Below are positions 17,647-27,896 of a stretch of 64,000 bases of DNA, one piece after another. How positions within the stretch are numbered: position 1 is the first letter of the stretch; every line of letters starts with the position of its first letter. Where the stretch lies: assembly GCA_948976265.1 (NCBI GenBank), contig CARFUA010000002.1, positions 147,199 through 211,198 on the forward strand, given 5' to 3'. This DNA comes from an uncultured Clostridia bacterium (GTDB lineage: Bacteria > Bacillota > Clostridia > TANB77 > CAG-508). The translations under genes were made by a program, and so were the position numbers. Below the pieces are notes generated by a model, which saw nothing but the letters and a program-made list of their open reading frames with translations, had not been told where the DNA came from and made no database searches.

Positions 17647-17675
17647 ATTGTAACATACTTTAGAAGAAATGTCAA
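17647..17675 (-). promoter_or_regulatory. Promoter of the noncoding RNA
   Basis: Minus-strand TTGACA (17670-17675) and TACAAT (17647-17652) have exact 17-base spacing. It lies in the gap after the prepilin-like gene at 17721 and points away from it. Confidence 0.75.
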
Positions 17676-17720
17676 AATTTTATCTTTTTATCTAGGTTAG
17701 CAAAAGTCACTATCTTTTAA

Positions 17721-19254
17721 CTAATGTAATTCATATACACCATTTTCGCTATCATACGTAATGGAAACACCCGAAAGTGAAACAACTGGTCGCACCAATG
17801 GTTTCCATTTAGGATTAGCAAGACCTTGTGAATACGAAAACGTTCCGACTCCCGTAAAACACATAAGAAAATCTCCTATGTGCGCTTGATAAGAAGGTGA
17901 TGCAAAATAATAACCCCAACTTCCACTTATAGAATAACTTGGAAAATTCCTACCTACTGATTGCTCATCTGAATTTAACTTTTGAAAATTCCAAAGACTC
18001 TGATTGTTTTCTCCTCCTGCTGGAATACTTGGACATGTAACATAAAAAACATCTCGATATCGTTCTGCAACATCCGTCATTGTAACAGGTCTTACTGATG
18101 TAATTTTAGAAGCAAGCTCGTCTTCACTGCGGAAAACAGAGCCTGTTACTTCATCACCTGGAGCTTTTCCAGCAATATTAATAAAATAGCCTCTATTGTT
18201 CACCGCACTACCATAATTTATTCCTGAAAATATTACATCTTCAAAATTGTAATATAAGCCAATCGCCATTTTGGCTGAAACATGACCAAAAGAATTTGGA
18301 TAAACCGTAAATGTTTGGGAATATAAATTATATTGTGCATTATTCGCAGCCCATTTCCCAATGCTTCCACCACTTAATAAATTCCCATTTTCATCATAAG
18401 CTTTATCACTTTCTGGAACATTTGAAACAAATGTGTCTCTTTTAAAATTTATGCCCGCAGGTAGACCTGTACTAATTAAAGAAATATCATATTTTGATGA
18501 ATCGGATTCCCAAGGTGTCACATTCAGAATTCTCCAACCATTGTAAGCATTATAGGTAAACGAAGTTTCCAGCACATCTGTATAACTGACATCATATTTT
18601 GCAAACCCTCCCTTTAATTCTGCTTCTGTATATTCTTTTACGACAGTCACCTCACAACTTGCTTCATATTTTCCACATTTTGCTGTTATCTTTGTTGTTC
18701 CTGCCCCTACACCCAGCACAGTTATTGTTTTACCTGTTCCTGTTATTTGTATTACTTTTCCTTCTGTATCTTCTGTCTGCCAAATAATCTCATCTGATAA
18801 TTCTTCTAATAATTCCAATGTGATTTCTTTTTCCTCTTCCATCCCCAAACTTATTTTCGATATTAACGAAATGCCTGTTAATTCTGTTATTTCGAAATTT
18901 AAGTTAATTAGAAACATTTTGGTAACTTCTTGTTTTTTCATTTTTATCTTTTTACCTGTAACAGAAGCATCTTCTATGATTTCACCATTGTATTCTTGTA
19001 ATTTTTCACTAACCCATTGTTCAGTTATATGCTCAATTGTTGCTTTTCCCTCTTTTTCTAATTGCAAATCTCCGTATTGCTAACATCAAATGTTCCTTCA
19101 TTTCCCCCACAATTTGCACAGTTCTTGCCTCAGTTGCTCTTTTTAAAACTCCCTTTTCTCCAGCTATAAAGCTAAAACTCACTCCTGCCAAAATTAGTAA
19201 AACTATAATTGTAATAACAAGTGCAATAAGCGTAATTCCTCCGCATTTTTTCAT
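17721..19254 (-). CDS. Prepilin-like surface protein, +1 frameshift at CGG
   Basis: The N-terminus, GITLIALVITIIVLLILAGV after a short basic leader, resembles a type IV prepilin segment, with Ala instead of the usual Glu at position 5. About 60 codons on, the frame is lost at CGG 19074-19072 (LAI then CGG). Skipping one C gives LAIGDLQLEKEG and a total of 510 residues. The rest holds a bacterial-Ig-like stretch near residues 145-190 and a C-terminal domain with NGWRILNV and RPVVSLSG, shared with the protein at 43017. AAAGGAG precedes the start. It could be a broken gene or one using programmed frameshifting. Confidence 0.75.
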
Positions 19255-19373
19255 TTTATTTTCTCCTTTCTTATTTTTGTGAACTCTTCTTTTTTCATGG
19301 TTGTAAGCCTACCTAAAATCTATTTTATGGCAGATTTACACAAGAAATAGTCATTTATGATGATTGAAATGCC

Positions 19374-19413
19374 AAAAAGGATGCACTATAAACATAGTTC
19401 ATCCCTCCTTTTT
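19374..19413. terminator. Hairpin between the short ORF and the prepilin-like gene
   Basis: AAAAAGGA (19374-19381) pairs with TCCTTTTT (19406-19413), with an inner ACTAT/ATAGT pairing. On the minus strand it is followed by T-rich sequence. It lies between the stop of the (TG)n ORF and the prepilin start, where it could act as an attenuator. Confidence 0.55.
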
Positions 19414-19441
19414 TCTTGACAAAAAAACGCTTTCGCGTGAC

Positions 19442-19540
<99 letters not shown>

Positions 19541-19569
19541 CTTTTGTATTTCCTTTCCTTGTTAGTTTT

Positions 19570-19598
19570 ATTATAACTAATATTTATACTTTTAGCAA
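19570..19598 (-). promoter_or_regulatory. Promoter of the short ORF / prepilin-like gene
   Basis: Minus-strand TTGCTA (19593-19598) and TATAAT (19570-19575) have exact 17-base spacing. It lies 30 bases before the short-ORF start. Confidence 0.7.
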
Positions 19599-19628
19599 GA
19601 GAAAAATAAAAATAATTGTCCACAAAAA

Positions 19629-19656
19629 AAATAGATAGCAACCGCTACCTATTTTT
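19629..19656 (-). terminator. Terminator of the M23 peptidase gene
   Basis: AAATAGATAGC pairs with GCTACCTATTT (one G-U wobble) around an AACC loop. On the minus strand a run of eight T follows. Confidence 0.7.
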
Positions 19657-19659
19657 CTT

Positions 19660-20691
19660 TTAATACACATAATTTTCAGGATTTAAAGTTGTTCCATTTT
19701 GTCGAATTTCCAAATGCAAATGTGGTCCTGTCGAATTTCCTGTCGAACCAACCGTTGATATAACTGTATTTTTCTCTACTCTTTGCCCTACTTTTGCATA
19801 TAATTCATTGCAATGCGCATAATAGGATTCAATCCCATTTCCATGGCTTATAATAATTAAATTTCCATAGCTACCTTTTCGCCCTGAAAATGTAACGGTT
19901 CCTCCTGCAATTGGTGTAATCGGTGTTCCTAATGAAGTAGCAATATCCAATCCTGTATGACTACTTGAACGTCTTGCACTTCGGCTTCCATATCGAGAAG
20001 TAATTCTTCCACTCACTGGTCTTGCCAAACTCATTCCTGCAATTGTTCCAACATTCGTTACCGTCTTATTCGAGATAATTTTCTTTTTAGCTTCCTCTTC
20101 TTGACGTTTTCGTTCTGCTTCCTTTAATTCATTATACTCTGTAACTTTGGCAATTTTTATGTTATTTAATACTTCCGATGCTTCTTCTTGAGATGGAAGT
20201 TTCAAATCAGTCGTATATTGCTCAATAATTCCTACATTCAACTCAATGTTTTCATCCACATCAGCTTTCATGACATCAACCATATTTTTAGCTTGTTCTT
20301 CTGTGGAAACCGTTGTTTGAACATTGCCATCTACCGTTAAAGCATACATTCTATAAGTTGTTATTGTAGCATCTTGAATTGCCAATTGCACTTGTTTTTC
20401 TGGTAATTCTTTTTTTCTATTTACTAATTTCAATTGATACTCTGGAAAAGCAGTTTGTTCCTTAAAAGCAATATTTCCAGTCGTATCTTCCATAAAATTT
20501 TTAATTTTTAATTCTAACTTTTCTTTATCCTTCACATAACCCAATTCTTCCCCTGACAACGTAACCGCATACGCAGGTTTATATTTTATCAGCACAACTC
20601 CTAGGATTATGAGTGCTCCAATCGTTGTTGTTTTTAGGGCTTTTGCAACTTCTTTTGTGTAAAATTTCACCCATCTTAATAAAATAAACAT
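19660..20691 (-). CDS. M23 family (LytM-type) murein endopeptidase
   Basis: The 343-residue exported protein has an N-terminal hydrophobic anchor at residues 22-42. A mixed central region with a charged helix follows (about residues 185-200). The C-terminal M23 domain starts near residue 225. Zinc ligands are His/Asp in SHTGLDIA and the HLHLEIR motif near residue 325. It cleaves peptide cross-bridges in peptidoglycan. It begins ATG behind AAGGAAGTGA and has its own promoter; it follows smc in direction, but with a 243-base gap. Confidence 0.9.
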   Translation of the reverse strand: MFILLRWVKFYTKEVAKALKTTTIGALIILGVVLIKYKPAYAVTLSGEELGYVKDKEKLELKIKNFMEDTTGNIAFKEQTAFPEYQLKLVNRKKELPEKQVQLAIQDATITTYRMYALTVDGNVQTTVSTEEQAKNMVDVMKADVDENIELNVGIIEQYTTDLKLPSQEEASEVLNNIKIAKVTEYNELKEAERKRQEEEAKKKIISNKTVTNVGTIAGMSLARPVSGRITSRYGSRSARRSSSHTGLDIATSLGTPITPIAGGTVTFSGRKGSYGNLIIISHGNGIESYYAHCNELYAKVGQRVEKNTVISTVGSTGNSTGPHLHLEIRQNGTTLNPENYVY

Positions 20692-20768
20692 TCACTTCCT
20701 TTTCTATCGTTTTTGGCTATATAGATTTTCCCTCTACATGCCTTTTATTTTTCTGCAACATAAACATT

Positions 20769-20797
20769 ATTATATCATTTTTCGACATGTTTTGCAA
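20769..20797 (-). promoter_or_regulatory. Promoter of the M23 peptidase gene
   Basis: Minus-strand TTGCAA (20792-20797) and TATAAT (20769-20774) have 17-base spacing. Confidence 0.7.
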
Positions 20798-20934
20798 CAC
20801 ATCTTTTATGGTATAAAACTATTTTTTGATTTTTTTTGTAAATTTATACATTATTGGAATTGTTTTTTTTTACCATTTCTATTTTCATCTCGTTTTTTCT
20901 CTGTTTTTCTCGTTTTTTCATAACATATCATTTT

Positions 20935-23900
20935 TTAATTCAATTTCATTGACAACAATTTACTAATTCCTTTTTCTTCCATCGTAATTCCATAAACTGT
21001 ATTAGCTACTTCCATGGTACCTTTTCGATGCGTTATAACTAAAAATTGTGTATCTGCACAGAATTTTTTCAAATATTCTGCAAATCGGTAAACATTGACA
21101 TCATCCAGTGCTGCTTCAATTTCGTCCAACACACAAAATGGTGCTGGATTGATTTTTAAAATGGCAAACAATAACGCAATTGCCGTAAAAGCTCTTTCGC
21201 CTCCTGATAATAACGTCATATTTTGAAGTTTCTTTCCTGGTGGTTGAACCTCAATTTCTATGCCAGATTCCAAAATATTTTCTTCATCTGCCAAAATCAA
21301 TTCTGCTTTTCCGCCACCAAATAACTCTTGAAATACTTCGCCAAAATTTTGATTAATAATTTTAAATTGTTCTGTGAATTGCTTTTTCATGGTTTCTGTC
21401 ATTTCTTCAATCACTTTTCTTAATTTTGCCATAGAATCTTCTAAGTCTAACCTTTGTTCACTTAGAAAATCATAGCGTTCTTTCACTTCTTGATAACGTT
21501 TAATCGAATCAATATCCACACTTCCTAAATCACGAATTTCACTTCTTAGCCTATTCACTTGTTTTTGTACTTCTATAGGATTTTCAATTTTTGGTACATC
21601 GCCTATATTATTAGGCGTTAATTCGTATTCTTCCCACATTTTATTCACAATTTCATTTTGCTCAAAATCCAATTTTGATTTCTTGATTTCTAACTTTGAA
21701 ATTTGATTTTTAATTTCTTCGACTTTTTTATTTTGGTCTTCAATTTCCTCTTCAAGTTTCTTTAATTTCTCATTTTTTGTAACTCTTTCTTGTTTCAAAC
21801 TTTCTACTTTTTCTGATGATTTCTCCACTTCTTTATCTAAATCAATTATTTTTTGATTTAATTCTTGAATTTTTGTTTCTAGTTGTTCATTTTCTATTAA
21901 AACTTTTTCCATAGATTCTTTTTTATTACTTATCGCTTGTGTATTATTTTCTATTTCTTGGTTAATTCTTTCCATAATTTCATTCAACGAAGCTTCTCCT
22001 TCATCAAATGACGAGACTGAAATTTTTAAATTGGTAATATTAAAATTCAAATCATCTATATATTTTTGATTTTCTTGATTCACTTCTACAAATTGATTTA
22101 TCACTTCATTTAATTCTTTATTTTCCTGTTCTATTGTATTCACTTGTGAAGAAAATTGTTCTTGTTTTGCTAAATTTTCTTGTTTTTCTTGTTTTGTATT
22201 TTCCAAATCTTCACGTAATTTAGCAAGTTTGCTATCAAATTTTAGAATTTCTTGTTCGAGTGTATCCATTTTCTGTTTTTCGGTTGCATATAAAATTTCT
22301 GCTTCTTGTAATTTCTTTTGCTTTTCATCAAAGATAAGCAAAATATCTTTGATGCTATTTTCGTAAGTTTCCTTTTCAGTTTCTAATTGTTTCATTTGCT
22401 CATTTAAGTCTTTTAATTCTTTTTCTAATTTTTTGATTTCATTTTCTCTTCCTAAAATACTAACTGTTTTTTGCGCAACCGAACCACCTGAAATCATACC
22501 ATGTGGATTAATAATATCGCCACTAATTGTCACAATTTTAAAAGCATATTTATTTTTCTTAGCAAGAGCAATTGCAGAATCCATGTCTTCTACTAAAACC
22601 GTTCTGCCAAGTAAATTTTGAATAATTCCTTCATATTTTTTGTCATATTCCACTAAATCTGAAGCAGTTCCTATGTATCCTTTGATTCCACTTGCAATAA
22701 TGGTACTCAATTTTTGTCCTTTCACAGAACTAATTGGCAAAAAAGAGGCTCTTCCCATATTATGTTCTTTTAAGTAATTCACTAGCTTTTTGGCTTCTTC
22801 TTCTGTATCCGTGACAATATTTTGAAGGCTGGCACCTAAGGTCATTTCCATCGCTGTTTGGTATTTTTCTTCTACGGAAATCAAATTTGCCACGATTCCA
22901 TGAACCCCTTTTCCAAGATAATTGTCCTTTTCAATAGCATTCATTAAATTTTTAACACTTTTGTGATACCCTTCTTTTTCCTTTTCCGTTTCCACCAAAA
23001 ACTTGAATCGTGTTTCTTTCATACGATATTCTGCCTGAACTTGATTGATTTTATCGTCAAATTCCTTCAGCTTTACAGACGATTCTTCTTTTTTATGTTT
23101 CATCTGCTCTAATTCATTTGATAAATCATTTTTTTGTTTTTCGACTTCATAAAATTCTTTAGCCAAATCCTCTTTATTCGAACGTGAGCCATCTAAATCA
23201 GAAATTGTATCTTGTATTTGATTTTTCAAATGATTTTCTTGTTTTTCCAAATTCTCAAAATTAGCTTTTTGTGTGCTTTGCTCATTCAAAATTTCATATT
23301 TTTGGTCAGTATTTTCTTCGACTTTTTTCTTTTTGGCTTCGATTTCCATTGCTTTTTCAGACAAAGTTTGGCTATATTTTGCCAATTCTTCTTCTTTTTC
23401 TTTTAGCTCTTTTTCGTATTTTTCTTTGTTATTTAGCATATCGCTTCTGCGTTCTAATTTTTGCGATTTTTCATCTTCTAATTCGGTATTTCTTTTTTCT
23501 AGATTTTCTATATCGGTTTGATAAGTTGTTCGATTGCTTAAATTATTCGAAATTCTTTCTTTACTAATGCCAATTTCACTATTGATTTGTTCCTTTTTTT
23601 GAGAAACTTCAAATCCCAAATTTTGAACCTCTTCGATTTCTTCAATCAACTTATCAATCGTTTCCTTTAAAGTTTCTTTTTCCGTTTGAATTTGATTTGC
23701 CTTTTCCTCTTCTCTGACTTTTTGTGTTTCGAAAATATCGCTATTTTCTTCAATTTCTTTTATCTTCGCCTTAAAATCCTCTATTTTATGCACAAACAAA
23801 CCAATTTCAATATTTTTCAATTCATCCCTCAAATGCAAAAATTTCTTTGCCTTCTCTGACTGCGTTTTCAAAGGATTCATATTACTTTCTAACTCAGAAA

Positions 23901-24484
23901 TAATATCATTTACACGAAGCAAATTCAACTTTGTATTTTCCAACTTTTTTTCCGATTCCACTTTTCTCGTTCGATATTTTACAATCCCAGCCGCCTCTTC
24001 AAAAATATGTCTTCTGTCTTCTGATTTATTGCTCAAAATTTCGTCAATTTTACCTTGCCCAATAATCGAATAACCATCTTTTCCAATTCCTGTATCCATA
24101 AACAATTCTTGTACATCCTTCAAGCGACACGCTGTCTTATTAATAAAATAGCCAGATTCTCCACTTCGATAAATTCTTCTTGTCACCGTCACTTCACTAT
24201 ATTCAATTGGCAATTTTCCATCTGAATTATCAAAAACCAAAGAAGCTTCTGCATAACCGAAGCGATTTTCGATTCTGCGTTCCCGCAAAAATAATATCCT
24301 CCGATTTTGAACCACGCAAAGATTTCATACTTTGCTCTCCCAAAATCCAACGAATACAATCTGATATATTACTTTTTCCCGAACCATTTGGACCAATTAC
24401 GGTCGTAATTCCAGTTTTAAAATCCAACACGGTTTTATCCGCAAATGATTTGAATCCATACATTTCTAAGTTTTTTAAATACAT
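20935..24484 (-). CDS. smc: Chromosome segregation protein SMC, +1 frameshift at CGG
   Basis: SMC is the core ATPase of the condensin that folds and segregates the chromosome. The first 75 codons encode the N-terminal Walker A (GPNGSGKSN, residues 32-40) and end ...NRKSL; then CGG at 24259-24257 breaks the frame. Skipping one C gives NRKSLGYAEASLVFDN, the conserved SMC sequence, and an 1182-residue protein of normal length. Coiled coils, the hinge around residue 520, the LLSGGERAFTAIAL signature and the Walker B CVLDEIEAALDD are intact. smc is usually essential, so a null mutation is unlikely. Own promoter at 24517. Confidence 0.9.
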
Positions 24485-24516
24485 TTTATTTTCCTCTTTT
24501 TGTTTTTTGCTTTTTC

Positions 24517-24545
24517 ATTTTATCTTAATTTTAAAAAATAAGCAA
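24517..24545 (-). promoter_or_regulatory. Promoter of smc
   Basis: Minus-strand TTGCTT (24540-24545) and TAAAAT (24517-24522) have exact 17-base spacing. GAGGAAAA precedes the smc ATG. Confidence 0.65.
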
Positions 24546-24570
24546 GTATTTTTTCATCTCAAAGAATCAA

Positions 24571-24607
24571 AAAAATCTGATTTGAAGTATTTCAAAATCA
24601 GATTTTT
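24571..24607 (-). terminator. Terminator of the HD-domain gene
   Basis: AAAAATCTGATTT (24571-24583) pairs perfectly with AAATCAGATTTTT (24595-24607). It is T-tailed on both strands. Confidence 0.8.
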
Positions 24608-24615
24608 TAACACCA

Positions 24616-26304
24616 TTATTCTTCTCCAAGACTTCTTCCTTTTCTTGCTAAACTTTGTTCAGCAGAAATTTTATCCCATTGACCATGTGTCATATATTCT
24701 TTCTCTAAATCAATGTCTTTATATTTTCTAGTTAAACTTTGCTCTTGTTCTTCGCTTACTTTTCCTGTCGATTTTAATAAATCCATAAATTCTGTATCAC
24801 TTAAATTCGCTAAATATTTTGCGCCAAATTCACAAGCCATGCTTTCTTTCATATCAGGATATAATTTGGGAACTGAATTCGCCATTTGAAATGCTTTCAT
24901 CTGCTCATAATCAGAATCTTCTAATTGATATCCTCTCGCTTTCATTTTTACGATTTGCTCTCTATAAACTTTGGCAAAAAATCGAATTCTACGAGCTCTT
25001 TTCTCCTGTCCTTGTGCAAATCCAACCACTTCATTTTTCTTGGCTACTTCTAAACTTTCTTCTAGCTCTTCTTCTATTGCTTCTTTCTGAGCCTCTTTTA
25101 CCATATTCTTAGTCCATTCAAAATCCTTTGAGCTAGTTCTGGCAATATATTTTACAAAATTAAAATAGGGTGTATCTCTATATTTTTCTTCCAATTCTGC
25201 ACTTAATCTCATGTCTTCCTCTGCCCCATTTAAACATCTCAATATTTTCTCTTTCAAAATAATTTCTTTACATTCATGCATTAATTCTTCCAAAGCTTTT
25301 GGATATGTTTCATGATCTTCTTCCATTAAAACATACTTAACCACTTTTTCATTATTAATATCTCTCAATTTATGCATACGTTCTGACATTTTTTCAGACA
25401 TAGCAATTTTTTCCTTTGTACTATTTTGAATTACATCCTTTGCAAAAATTAATTGTAAACGATGAGCAAGTGGATTATATTTTTGTTTGGTAACAGCGTT
25501 ATTTACAAATCGAACCGCTTCTTCTGCTGTCATTGTTCCATCGCTGGTTAAAATAGGAACTAATACATCTATATATTCCTCATCTAATCGGTCAATCATG
25601 CCTTCTCTTAAACCATCTATCATGTCAAATGGAATGTAAACCATTTTATCCGCTAATCGCATCAAGCTTGCTTCAGCTGTTCCAGGAATCAAGCTTCTAT
25701 CGTATCCTTCCTTTGTATGACATTTCAACAATTCTTGCTTAGAATCCTCTTTTGTTTTTTCGAAATTTGGTATATAAGTTGAATCCGAAAGTTCGCCGTT
25801 ATGTGAATTAATTCCATCAAAAATAATCCATAAATCTTCGCAAACATTCTCAATATCTTCCTGATTTTCTCCACCATAAAATTGATAAAGAGCATCTCGG
25901 ATTTCCTTTTCTACATCATGTGTATACAATAAATCTCTAACACCAATACTATTATGGACATAACATCCCAAACCCAAGTTTTTCTTAATTTCAGAAAGCC
26001 ACCATTCTCCACTGTGCCCCAAAAAAGTATGACCAATATCATGATATCTTGCCATTAATTTTACAACTGGTACATTTAAACCAATTCCTTCTGCCATCAA
26101 ACCAGCTATATTTTCTAAATTTTCAGAATGTGTTTTTCGATTTGTTGACTCAGGATTTGATTTTCGAAAACTTTTAATCATCATCGTTTCATCTGTACTT
26201 TTTCGGCTATAATCGTTCAAAACCAAATTGATGACACTAGCATATTTGCTTAATCTTTTCATTGAATTTTGCTTTTGTTCATACATCGTTTTTTTATTTT
26301 CCAT
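24616..26304 (-). CDS. HD-superfamily dGTPase-like phosphohydrolase
   Basis: The 562-residue cytoplasmic protein has the HD signature of dGTP triphosphohydrolases. His in RKTHSENLENIAGLMAEGIGL, then the HD pair in MARYHDIGHTFLGHSGEWW (residues 85-105), and a later Asp in RLADKMVYIPFD complete the metal site. The C-terminal half is helical and Glu/Lys-rich. The substrate may be dNTPs or another nucleotide. It has its own promoter and terminator. Confidence 0.8.
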   Translation of the reverse strand: MENKKTMYEQKQNSMKRLSKYASVINLVLNDYSRKSTDETMMIKSFRKSNPESTNRKTHSENLENIAGLMAEGIGLNVPVVKLMARYHDIGHTFLGHSGEWWLSEIKKNLGLGCYVHNSIGVRDLLYTHDVEKEIRDALYQFYGGENQEDIENVCEDLWIIFDGINSHNGELSDSTYIPNFEKTKEDSKQELLKCHTKEGYDRSLIPGTAEASLMRLADKMVYIPFDMIDGLREGMIDRLDEEYIDVLVPILTSDGTMTAEEAVRFVNNAVTKQKYNPLAHRLQLIFAKDVIQNSTKEKIAMSEKMSERMHKLRDINNEKVVKYVLMEEDHETYPKALEELMHECKEIILKEKILRCLNGAEEDMRLSAELEEKYRDTPYFNFVKYIARTSSKDFEWTKNMVKEAQKEAIEEELEESLEVAKKNEVVGFAQGQEKRARRIRFFAKVYREQIVKMKARGYQLEDSDYEQMKAFQMANSVPKLYPDMKESMACEFGAKYLANLSDTEFMDLLKSTGKVSEEQEQSLTRKYKDIDLEKEYMTHGQWDKISAEQSLARKGRSLGEE

Positions 26305-26340
26305 TTTATATTCCCTTTCAAAATCAATAAAAGTGATTAA

Positions 26341-26369
26341 ATTATATCATATTTTACATAAAATGTAAA
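26341..26369 (-). promoter_or_regulatory. Promoter of the HD-domain gene
   Basis: Minus-strand TTTACA (26364-26369) and TATAAT (26341-26346) have 17-base spacing. Confidence 0.7.
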
Positions 26370-26398
26370 TAGTTTTTTACTCAAAAACTTAAAAAGAC

Positions 26399-26426
26399 TT
26401 GACTTTCATTTTTAACATGTTATAAT
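26399..26426 (+). promoter_or_regulatory. Promoter of the 39-residue-protein transcript
   Basis: TTGACT (26399-26404) and TATAAT (26421-26426) are 16 bases apart, about 100 bases before the first start codon. Confidence 0.65.
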
Positions 26427-26525
26427 AAAAAAAATTAATTTCTTAAATGTTTTTAAATTCTTAAAAACATTTTTCCAAAAAAAATTTCTAATAAACTTCT
26501 TTCTGCGCAAGGAGGTGATGATTTT

Positions 26526-26561
26526 GTGCGCAAATTTTGTACGGAAAGGAATGATTTCTAG
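26526..26561 (+). CDS. Possible 11-residue leader peptide
   Basis: GTG at 26526 follows a full-length AAGGAGGTGAT site at 26509-26519, one of the strongest possible ribosome sites. It encodes VRKFCTERNDF (Met-initiated) and stops with TAG directly against the ATG of the next ORF. This arrangement suggests translational coupling to the small protein that follows. Confidence 0.45.
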   Translation: MRKFCTERNDF

Positions 26562-26681
26562 ATGGCTAATTCTAGTAAGAAACCTGATAAAACATCTGAA
26601 AAACAAAAGATGAAACTTGAAATACATAAGCTCGTTCTTGAAATTATTAAATTAATCATAGAAATTTTACATCATAAATGA
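26562..26681 (+). CDS. Unknown 39-residue small protein
   Basis: The frame starts immediately after the leader stop. It encodes a hydrophilic N-terminus (MANSSKKPDKTSEKQK) and an amphipathic or membrane-seeking helix (LVLEIIKLIIEILHHK). It has an upstream promoter and a strong terminator, so a complete transcription unit of about 300 bases is seen. I do not recognise it; a small regulatory or membrane-active peptide is possible. Confidence 0.55.
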   Translation: MANSSKKPDKTSEKQKMKLEIHKLVLEIIKLIIEILHHK

Positions 26682-26691
26682 TGACATCATG

Positions 26692-26726
26692 AAAAAACCA
26701 GTAGTGGGCATACTACTGGTTTTTTC
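26692..26726 (+). terminator. Terminator of the 39-residue-protein unit
   Basis: AACCAGTAGT pairs with ACTACTGGTT around a six-base loop, followed by TTTTTT. Confidence 0.8.
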
Positions 26727-26852
26727 TGACTAATTTTAGTAAGATTTTCATTAAGTGTTTTCATATTCACTTAAATTATATTTATATTATACTGTTTTTT
26801 TCTGACTTTGTCAATTGCTTTACTCAATTTCTTCCTCTCCTTTCAAAAAAAC

Positions 26853-26881
26853 TTGCAAAATTCTACAAAATCCGATATAAT
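26853..26881 (+). promoter_or_regulatory. Promoter of the PfkB-family gene
   Basis: TTGCAA (26853-26858) and TATAAT (26876-26881) have exact 17-base spacing. AAAGGAG and ATG 26910 follow. Confidence 0.75.
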
Positions 26882-26909
26882 AATAGTATTCTAAAAAAGG
26901 AGAAAAACA

Positions 26910-27822
26910 ATGTCGCAACAAAATATTTTTGTTTCACATGGAGATATTATATTAGATAATATCTATGATGAAAATCTAAATTTAATCAAACAAGACGGCG
27001 GTGGCTGTAACTGGAACGACCTTTACAATCTAGCTCAAATGGGCGAAACCTGCTATGCCATTGGCTCTGTACGGAAACGATAAAGAAGGTCAAATTGCCT
27101 TAAATTCTTTAAAAAAATCTGGTACCAATATCGAACATATTATTTTCGAGGAAAAACCAACCAACATTATGAACATTATTATCCCTAATTCTAAATTAGA
27201 AGACAATTCCGTGCTTCATTCCTGGTACAATCCAATTACTCTCGAATATACTATGAATTTTTCCAACAATCTACCAGTTACTGTACCAGAAGAACTCAAC
27301 GATAAAATGCTTTATATCATTTTAGATAAATTTTTACCAGTCAATCTCGAATTTATTAGAAATATTAAAACACCTAAAAAAATTTGTTTAGATATTGGTC
27401 ATATTCGCTTTTTCGAACATTTTACAAACCAATACTTGTCCCAATTCTTAACATTAGCCAATTTCGTGCAAATCAATGATAACGTAACTGAACTTCTTTT
27501 CGAACGATTACAGGTAAAAAATGAGCAAGAACTTTTCGAAAAATATCCTTTAGATTTACTCATTTCCACTAAAGGAAAAAAAGGTGCACTTTTCGTATTT
27601 AGCGAAAACGGCACAACCAAAACGTTAGATTTAGCACCACAAATCATTGTCCAAGCAACCGATACTTCTGGCGCTGGAGATGCTTTCTTTTCCACTGTTT
27701 TAAGAGAATATGCTTACACAACTGAAATCAACTCTTCGTGGATTCAATCCACCTTTGAACTAGCTAACCAATCCTCTCGTGAAATCATCACTCAACTTGG
27801 TAGCCGAATGCAAAAGCAATAG
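26910..27822 (+). CDS. PfkB-family carbohydrate kinase, +1 frameshift at CGG
   Basis: Fifty-four codons from ATG 26910 end ...CYAIGSV, then CGG at 27072-27074 breaks the frame. Skipping the C gives AIGSVGNDKEGQIAL, the conserved PfkB N-terminal glycine motif, and a 303-residue protein of normal length. The C-terminal PfkB signature with the catalytic Asp (DTSGAGDAFFS, near residue 250) is intact. It phosphorylates a sugar or nucleoside; the substrate is not clear. Monocistronic, with its own promoter and terminator. Confidence 0.8.
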
Positions 27823-27871
27823 CACACTTTTGTGAAAAATAAGTGGAAAACTTGTGAATATTATGTAAACT

Positions 27872-27896
27872 AAAAGAGCGTTAACGCTCTTTTTTC
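27872..27896. terminator. Bidirectional terminator between pfkB-family gene and hsp20
   Basis: AAAAGAGCG pairs with CGCTCTTTT around TTAA. It is T-tailed on both strands and separates convergent genes. Confidence 0.8.

Noticed and set aside
20935..24484. Several 60-100 codon plus-strand ORFs opposite smc
   Set aside because: They are Phe/Leu/Ser-rich shadows of Glu/Lys-rich coiled-coil codons with no ribosome sites.
26412..26627. 71-codon minus-strand ORF
   Set aside because: It is the antisense of the promoter and start region of the better supported plus-strand 39-codon gene.
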